This document shows positions 57,545-64,000 of a stretch of 64,000 bases of DNA, piece after piece; the first letter of the stretch is position 1; the number at the start of each line of letters is the position of its first letter. The notes below the pieces were generated by a model. The model did no database searches. It had not been told where the DNA came from and saw only the letters and a list, made by a program, of their open reading frames with translations. Source of the DNA: Sanghuangporus weigelae (lineage: Eukaryota; Basidiomycota; Agaricomycetes; Hymenochaetales; Hymenochaetaceae). The stretch lies in contig CP137328.1 of NCBI GenBank assembly GCA_033182465.1, positions 682,001-746,000 on the forward strand. Reading direction: 5' to 3'. A program made the position numbers and the translations under genes.

Positions 57545-58552
57545 TGCCTGTGACTCTTGAATAGCTTTGATACCGTTCAGCAAGTGGAGCTTTCTAATCC
57601 GGAATACAACGGACAAAGGTGGAAACCAAAGTCTTCTCCGCTGATCTATGAAGACAGAATACTAAGCTAAGCCTGAGCAAGACCGCCGTGTCGACCAGCG
57701 TGTTCCCGGAAGTTAAACAGACCGCATTTACCAACGTTATCCTTGTAACAGGTCGCTTCGGCGTTAGTTGGAAACATCGGGTTCCGTCAGTCGGAAAGGA
57801 TTACATTATACATGTATGCGTTATGTAAGTGCGATCGGCAATCGAGATGGCTTCTTCTTCGATCTGCTATCTTCCCCGTTTCCTCTAAGCATAATTCAAA
57901 TATCGATGGTCAAAGGTGGTGATGGCCAACCTGACCCAGGAAATTGTAGGCCCCACTTGCTAGACGCGAAGGCACCAAAGACTCCTCTGGACAACGCTCG
58001 CATTTGAGTGGAGGTTGAAACAAGTTCGCCACCAATATGCGGAGATTCCGAGCTCAGCGGCGATTGGAAATGTTGCCGCTTCTACTTCATTCTCGGAACG
58101 AGCTGCAGCCGAAGATCAATCATGTGGATGAAGAAACCTTCTGTTACCAAGTTCGGTCGGAATCCCGCCCTCGTCGACAAAGCCTCGACATCGCCTTCAA
58201 TGATGGCTAATTTGCATGTGCATAGCAAAAGGATATGCGAAATAGGTGATGGGGATAGACGGGAAAGAAACGATTCAAAGTTGGCAAACCGAGGCTGATC
58301 ACGTTTGCGCAGCCGGGTCCGAGACGAGCGGGCTGTGCTGATTTCAAGATAGTGTTCAGCGCCCACGCTCCTTCGCGTAAAAGCATCTATTGCAAGTTCT
58401 ACTCAGATCACCGCATACCGATTGATTCTTCCTTCTCCCCTCTTCCGTCTCTCCGACCAACCGTCACCGTGTCGTCTTTGCTCTTCCTCCTGTAAGGGGG
58501 CCAGACGGACTTAGCTGCAGCAAAGTTGCATACTTCGCGTCGCCAAAGCATC
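57545..58552. other. Intergenic, no gene supported
   Basis: About 1 kb. Short plus-strand frames at 57768 and 58008 lack recognisable features or splice support. Confidence 0.4.
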
Positions 58553-60289
58553 ATGGCACGCTTACAGAGGTTGCTGTTGGCATTCAGCCTGGTCACGTCG
58601 TGGAGAATGAGTGCCGCAGACGACTCATCTGGCAGTTCTGGATTCCAGTGGAAATGGGCCAATAATGTCCGCAATTTTTTTCTCTTCAGCAGCAATTTCC
58701 GGCGCTGACGCTTCTCTTCCCGTATCGCTCTTAGATGGTCTCGACACAGCTAACTCAGTGTGAGAGCTATGGTATCCAGGTACTTGCAAGCCCGACCAAC
58801 TCAAGTGCCTTCGGTACACCACCATACTATATGATCGCTTGGAAAGCGAATGGGATCCCAACAGTGAGCAACATAGGCTCAGATCGTGACAATCTGTCTT
58901 GGACAGTCAATCAAGCGAGTGGTAAGGAAAACTGCGAAATCTATTGCATTCCTCGGTTCTGATCTGTCTGATCGCATCCGAAGGTTCTTCGCTCATTCTG
59001 ACGGTCGCAGATAGCAACCAAAAGGCGGGAGGTGAGGCGCCATATTTATATAATGTTACTGGTGTGTGTGCCTTCTTTTCGCAAAATTTATTCTGTGACA
59101 GGGCATTGTAGATGGAGATTCGAGTTGTCTGCCTCCGCCTCCGTCGACGAATATTACATTAGTTGCGAACCTTTCTACGTCAGACCCTTTGGAAACGTGT
59201 GAACCCCTAGGTTTACGCGTGTATGGAGGCCAATCGCCCTACACCATTTCGCTTCAAGCCGTCAGCTCGCCGGTGGTGACGAATATTACGCTAGACAGAG
59301 GCAATGACGTCTTGACCTGGCCCAACTTAGCGGATCCAAATGGTCAATTGATGGGTACGTCAGCTTAGTATCATATTCTTTTCCGATGCTCATATGCGCT
59401 GGATACTCTAGTGTCTGTGTCTGACGCGAACGGAACCTGGGGTACAAGCACAGGGATCTTCAAAACTGCTGGCGATGCTGTCACGAACGATACGCGATGT
59501 TCTGTAGTCACGAATCAAGGCAATTCAACTAATATCGACCAGCATCCACCGCAACCATCCGGTTCTAATAATACAGCTTTAATTGCCGGGATTGTCGTGC
59601 CGGTCGTTGTCGTCTGCCTTCTGGCCGTACTTGCATTCTTCTTATGGAGACGCAGAAAGCAGGCAAAGTCACGCGAAGCTGAGCCGGCGTTCCTCCCGGA
59701 AGCTTGGGTAGGACCATCTTTTGTGGAAACTGGTCCTGACGGTGCCTCCGCAACGTACTCTCCATACGATCCTCCTGCAAGCTCCAAGCTCGCTCGATAC
59801 CATGACGAGATGAACTCACATTCACGGACTCCGTCGAGCCAGCAAGGAATTTTGATGGGATATTTGACTCCAGGGTCTTCGGGGACACCACGACAAGCAA
59901 CCTTCGAAGGACACTCTGGTCCTGGTAGCGCAACAGGATCGCGTTCTCAAGATGGCTCTGGAAAGGGTGGTCCACGACTGCCTCCTGGAGTGTCCCCTGA
60001 CTGGACAGTTGAGCCTGATATTATCATCCAACACCGCGATGGTGGGACTGTCCAAGAAATTCCACCTCCATACCCGAGTTTCGCTGCTCCGGCCGAACCT
60101 TCCAGCGCTCCTGTCGCCGCTGTTCCAACTCCATCGACATCGGCTGGGCTGAGTGTTGCGGATTCTTCGGCTGGTGTTCCCAGCAGACCATCAAGCTCTG
60201 CAGGCCCGTCGACTAGTAGCTCCGCTCCGTTGAATCCTGGCCCACCCTCAAACAAAGGCAAAACTAGGGAGACCGATCTACTTTCATGA
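58553..60289 (+). CDS. Single-pass surface protein with Ser/Pro-rich cytoplasmic tail
   Basis: Exons 58553-58666, 58735-58921, 58984-59063, 59102-59354 and 59412-60289 give 503 aa. Signal peptide MARLQRLLLAFSLVTSW. Extracellular part has two similar modules: TQLTQCESYGIQVLA...PPYYMIAW and DPLETCEPLGLRVYGGQSPY, each a Cys followed by a beta-rich stretch with many N-glycosylation sites (NVT, NIT, NLS, NGT). A transmembrane segment (ALIAGIVVPVVVVCLLAVLA) is followed by LWRRRKQAK and a long Ser/Pro/Gly tail with PPPYP. Topology and paired modules resemble basidiomycete surface or sensor-like proteins annotated as hypothetical. Function unknown. The first intron donor (GTCCGC) is weak. Confidence 0.85.
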
Positions 60290-61152
60290 TGATCCAATTC
60301 TCTTTCCTTTCATTTTCTCTTGTGTCTGTACTATAGCTCGTAAGGAATTCCGGACGATCCCTTGCATTTAATTTGCCGTTGATTTTCTACCCTCTCCTGT
60401 CGTTATTTCTGGTTGACTTCCTTTTGATTACTGAAATCTTCGAGGACGAAGCTATCTACCACACTAAACGCATGATGACAGGATACCAGCGCGGCGCTAC
60501 CGTACGCTTTAAACATGCTTTTTTATCCACCACTTTGCCTCATTTTTTTACTCCATTCTACCCCTGTTTTGCGGACCCATGTGCTCTAATTTTTCATATC
60601 CTCCATTTTCTGGGGCTCAGCTTGCATTGTTTCTCATCATACATCAGGTCTGAATGAGACCCCAACAACTTGTAAACTACATGCTCCCGTTAACTCTAAA
60701 ATCCGTTATATGTCTTACTTTCCTGATTCTAAGCGGGAGTTTCTTGTGCTGTGAACTCCTCATTGTGAAAAAAAGTTACAGCTATTATTATATAATCCTT
60801 CGTTTGGCACATTCCTGTTGTGGCTTTTCGTCCTTCAATCATAAATTCGACCGAGTTGCTCTTCCAATTCTCAAATGCCGCTGATCTTGTTCGTGATTTT
60901 CATTACTGGATTAGCCCAGGATGTGATTGACTGTTATTCAGTGACCATCGCGCCGCGCTCCCGGCCAATGGCTTTCACTGGTCCTGAAAGTTATCGACTA
61001 GAGTTTTATGGCAGTGTTCTACGTGAGAGGATCATCATCCGGCATCTGATGGGCCCGGGAGATGCTGACATGAGCGGTGATTGCTGTAATACTTATAGCC
61101 AACTGGGCTACTAGTATATGGTCATCCAGCTTGACGGGTTTCGTGTACTGCC
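60290..61152. other. Intergenic, no gene supported
   Basis: T-rich 3' flank of the surface protein gene and 5' flank of the kinase. Short frames only. Confidence 0.4.
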
Positions 61153-63280
61153 ATGTCTTCATCGATCTCTGAGCCATCATCCCCCTCATTCACATTGACT
61201 ACAAGCCCATCTTTCTCGGGCTCAGACCGTCGCATTAGGTGGATCAAACGACTGACGGACGTTATCGCATCATTCACGCCTCTAGGAAGGAAGAGAAGGT
61301 TCTCGGAAGTGTCGGTCGGGAGCGATTTATTCATTGAACCGGTGGAACCTCTGAGTCCAAGCACGTACATAGGCAGGTCTCTGCAAGATGACAGGGATAA
61401 AGTCATGCATATGCTTCGTGATCGTCTGCTTCAAGATCCTTACAGTCCTTGGCCTGATGGAGAAGATGATGATTCGTACGATTGGATTAAAATCAGAGGA
61501 TGCATGGAATTCTTCCCAGTGCGAATATCTTCACTAGTACTGTACTTCAGGCAGTTATGCTAAGGCACTTTTTGTAAAGCTCAGCGCATATTGTTCTCTC
61601 CAATTCCTTAAACTTGTCACAAAGTTTAGTTCGCGTTTTAGCAGGTGGGAGCGCACACTACGGTCAAGTGCTATTACTGAATTTCTCCAAGGAAACTGGT
61701 GCTATTCCGCAGGCAATTGGATCGATGGTGTAGCTGGAACTTCGTTGATTCGCTCAAGATGATCCATGACATTCTGAAAGTAATAGCGGATGTCATGGAG
61801 TATACCACATTGCCTGTGGTAAGAATGGCTCAAAGCTTATGCATCTATCTTTCACACCACATCGATCGCTATTTAACATTCAGAATTTTCCTGCCGGCGG
61901 CGTCTCTTGGAAGGACATCATTTCGGAGGCTCTGGTGTCTGATTTGCATGAATTCTGTGACGTTTTCGTTGATCGTGATGCCAGGGACGAGTTGCTTGGC
62001 TTGGAAGACGACTTATTACAATACGTCGTTGACGTGGTTCAGATCGTGCGTCGCTCGTCTGATTAACAACCGTCTGGAGCTCAATTTCATACATCTAATT
62101 TAATAGCAAATGGACCACGTTGTATCTGGAGACGCTCGCAAGCTTGACCGCTTTATAAAGTCGACAGTAGAGAAGCGGGGAATTCTTCCCTCGAGTATCT
62201 TCTTGACTGGTGTTCTTCGAGATGGGACAAATTTTGTGCAAGGCGGAGGTTTTGCAGACGTCTGGAAGGGCGAGTTTGAAGGCAAGCCAGTTGCTCTCAA
62301 AGTTTTGCGCCTCTTTTGCTTCCCGGACAGAGAGAAGATGAAGCTCGTGAGGTGTTTACTCCTTGACATATCTTATGCACATTTCTCACTTCTAACAGGA
62401 GTTCATTAAGGAAGCTCTCCTCTGGAGAAGACTAGTTCACCAGAATGTTCTTCCATTTCTCGGAATTTCGCGGGACGAGTTTGCACCTCAGATAGCTCTG
62501 GTGTCACGTTGGATGGAGAAAGGCAGTCTTGTTGAGTATCTGAGTCAGACCCCTTCTGCGGACTGTCTGAAATTGGTAAGAAGGAAAGCATCATGGCATT
62601 GTTAACACAAATTAACCCAGGCTCGACGTGCAGGCACTGGGTGTTGCCCGTGGTCTCGAGTATCTTCATGGTTTACAACCTCAGATTATTCATGGAGACA
62701 TGCGAGCGGTATGTGTTTATTATTTACTAGATTTCGCAGGGGAAGTTCTGACTACTAGGGCGTATAGACCAATGTTCTCATCGATGACAACGAGGAGCCC
62801 CGAATTGCTGATTTTGGCCTCGCAAAGGTCATTGATTCGCACGGAACATCTTTGAATATGACCTCATTCAAAGGCAAAGGATCTGCGCGTTGGCAAGCTC
62901 CAGAGCTCCTGAATATAGACTATTTTGGAGAGGAACTTTACAAAGTATCGGAAAAGACCGATGTATATGCTTTTTCGTGCGTCTGTCTTGAGGTAAGTTG
63001 AGCTGTTCAAGTCTGGAGCGTGTGAATGAAGCTGATCGTGTTGCAGATATTCACCGGAAAGGTGCCCTTCGCTGGACTCCGAGACGCAACAGTTATCTCG
63101 GAGGTAGCTGTGCACGACAGGAGGCCAACTTGGCCTGGCCCTTCTGCAGCTGAAAAGGGCTTGACAGCACTCATATGGTCCATCATGCAGGAATGCTGGC
63201 AAACATGGCCTAATGAGAGACCGGATATGCCATTCGTTGTATCCCGTCTTGAAGAAGCTGAATGTTCTAGAGCTAGCTAG
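61153..63280 (+). CDS. TKL-type protein kinase with N-terminal helical domain
   Basis: Kinase exons 62107-62346, 62399-62575, 62634-62708, 62768-62992 and 63047-63280 are all phase 0. Landmarks: GGGFADVWKG (Gly loop), VALKVLR (ATP Lys), LWRRLVHQNVLPFLG, catalytic loop IIHGDMRATNVLID with HGD in place of HRD, IADFGLAKV (DFG), RWQAPELL, KTDVYAFSCVCLE and RPDMPFVVSRLEE. HGD with intact Lys, Asp and DFG is common in agaricomycete TKL kinases, so activity is plausible. Upstream exons 61884-62045 (GGVSWKDIISEALVSDLHEF) and about 61711-61818 join in phase. Start at 61153 (MSSSISEPSSPS) and the exons between 61153 and 61700 are provisional. Confidence 0.85.
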
Positions 63281-63399
63281 GGACGAGTCACTGGTGTAAT
63301 GATGATAAACGATTTATTCTGGTATCGGTTCACGTCACTGTACATACTTGTTATCAGACTTACAATTGCAGGATAAGATATTTCGGAAGCTTGGTGATT

Positions 63400-63860
63400 A
63401 TATGGTTTGGCTCAGCTTAGTTCCTGACTCCCGAGATACTTCAACTGCAACTTCCCTTCAAAGGAAAGGGAGCGATACGTTTGTAAGTTCTAGAGCTCCT
63501 CGATTCGGCTCGATCAAGCAGGGAGCCAGGCAAGCTCATAACCAAAATCGAAGCTGATGCTTCCTCGTGCATTTGGCGGAGGTTTGTATCATGTTTGCTT
63601 TCGCACGCATCTTCCAAAGCGATCGATATATGCAACGTCAGATTGTCTGCAGTAAAGCGGCGATCCCTGGACTCGGAGCTGTCGTCATGGAAGTAGTCGT
63701 TTACGGCAAGAGATACTCTCGGCCATAGTCTGTGCATTCGACAGAGGTCTTACTATCGACGACTTATGGTCTGATATGCAGCTCGGCTGAAGGACGAAGC
63801 CGGTGGATGGGCCGTATATGTCGTTCGCGGTGTCGCATCTCGAGTTGCCGATCTAATAGG
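63400..63860 (+). pseudogene. Decayed tandem copy of the kinase C-lobe
   Basis: Fragments align in order with the preceding kinase: VPDSRDTSTATSLQRKGS with the VIDSHGTSLNMTSFKGKGS activation segment, IPGLGAVVMEVVVYGKRYSR with VPFAGLRDATVISEVAVHDR, and LWSDMQLG then PYMSFAVSHLE with LIWSIMQECW then PDMPFVVSRLEE. A TGA interrupts the last block and the pieces lie in different frames. A further fragment of the same family could continue beyond the window. Confidence 0.72.
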
Positions 63861-64000
63861 AATTTTGTTGATGATATAACACGGCGTTTCTGATTAGCGT
63901 AGTCTCTTCTGATCCTTTCCAGCTTTCAAGGGCAGCACGTCAAAGCGATACGCAAATAAATTCCATCGAGAACAACGCAACATACAAGCAATGTGGAAAT

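Overview
The window is nuclear DNA of a filamentous basidiomycete, most likely an agaricomycete. Almost every gene is cut by short introns (about 40-80 nt, GT...AG, often with a CTAAY branch motif). The gene content also points there: a CYP63-like P450, GH5 and GH16 glucanases, phi-like GSTs, a membrane-tethered aspartic protease, a TKL kinase with an HGD catalytic loop, and Ser/Thr-rich secreted proteins. Exon models were built by hand. For all resolved complete genes the exon lengths sum to whole codons and the domains read through in frame.

Layout. 1-6 kb: a DENN-domain protein cut by the left edge (-), a decayed tail copy of acireductone dioxygenase beside the intact gene (-), and a phosphoinositide-specific phospholipase C (+). 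6.4-7.4 kb: a broken coiled-coil gene. 8.2-11.8 kb: two tandem intracellular GH5 glycosidases (+). 11.8-14.8 kb: no gene seen. 14.8-20.1 kb: a P450 (+), proteasome beta7 (+) and a small Cys-cluster protein (-). 20.4-23.3 kb: two GST genes and one relict GST exon (-). 24.3-28.6 kb: a 1307-aa low-complexity protein (-) with a (KE)n microsatellite.

29.9-37.6 kb holds a direct segmental duplication. The intact copy contains a C45-family acyltransferase (aminopenicillanate-acyltransferase-like); the other copy contains its truncated pseudogene. An unrecognised helical-protein gene lies between them. 37.9-44.3 kb is compact housekeeping: RRP42 and a prolidase share an 80-bp divergent promoter, followed by a SIRT4-like sirtuin and a HAD phosphatase. 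45-60 kb is mostly secreted or surface genes: a tandem pair of Ser/Thr-rich secreted proteins, a GPI or membrane-anchored GH16, a 90-aa secreted protein, an aspartic protease with a transmembrane tail, a two-repeat ABM-like protein, and a single-pass surface protein. 61-63.9 kb: a TKL kinase followed by a decayed tandem copy of its C-lobe.

Two themes stand out. The first is local duplication followed by decay (ARD, GST, C45 acyltransferase, kinase, and the GH5 and Ser/Thr-rich pairs). The second is very small exons of 7, 10 and 12 nt that automatic gene callers often miss. I found no convincing novel multi-gene system. The best candidates for new biology are the C45 acyltransferase duplication with its embedded orphan gene and the anchored surface and secreted proteins.
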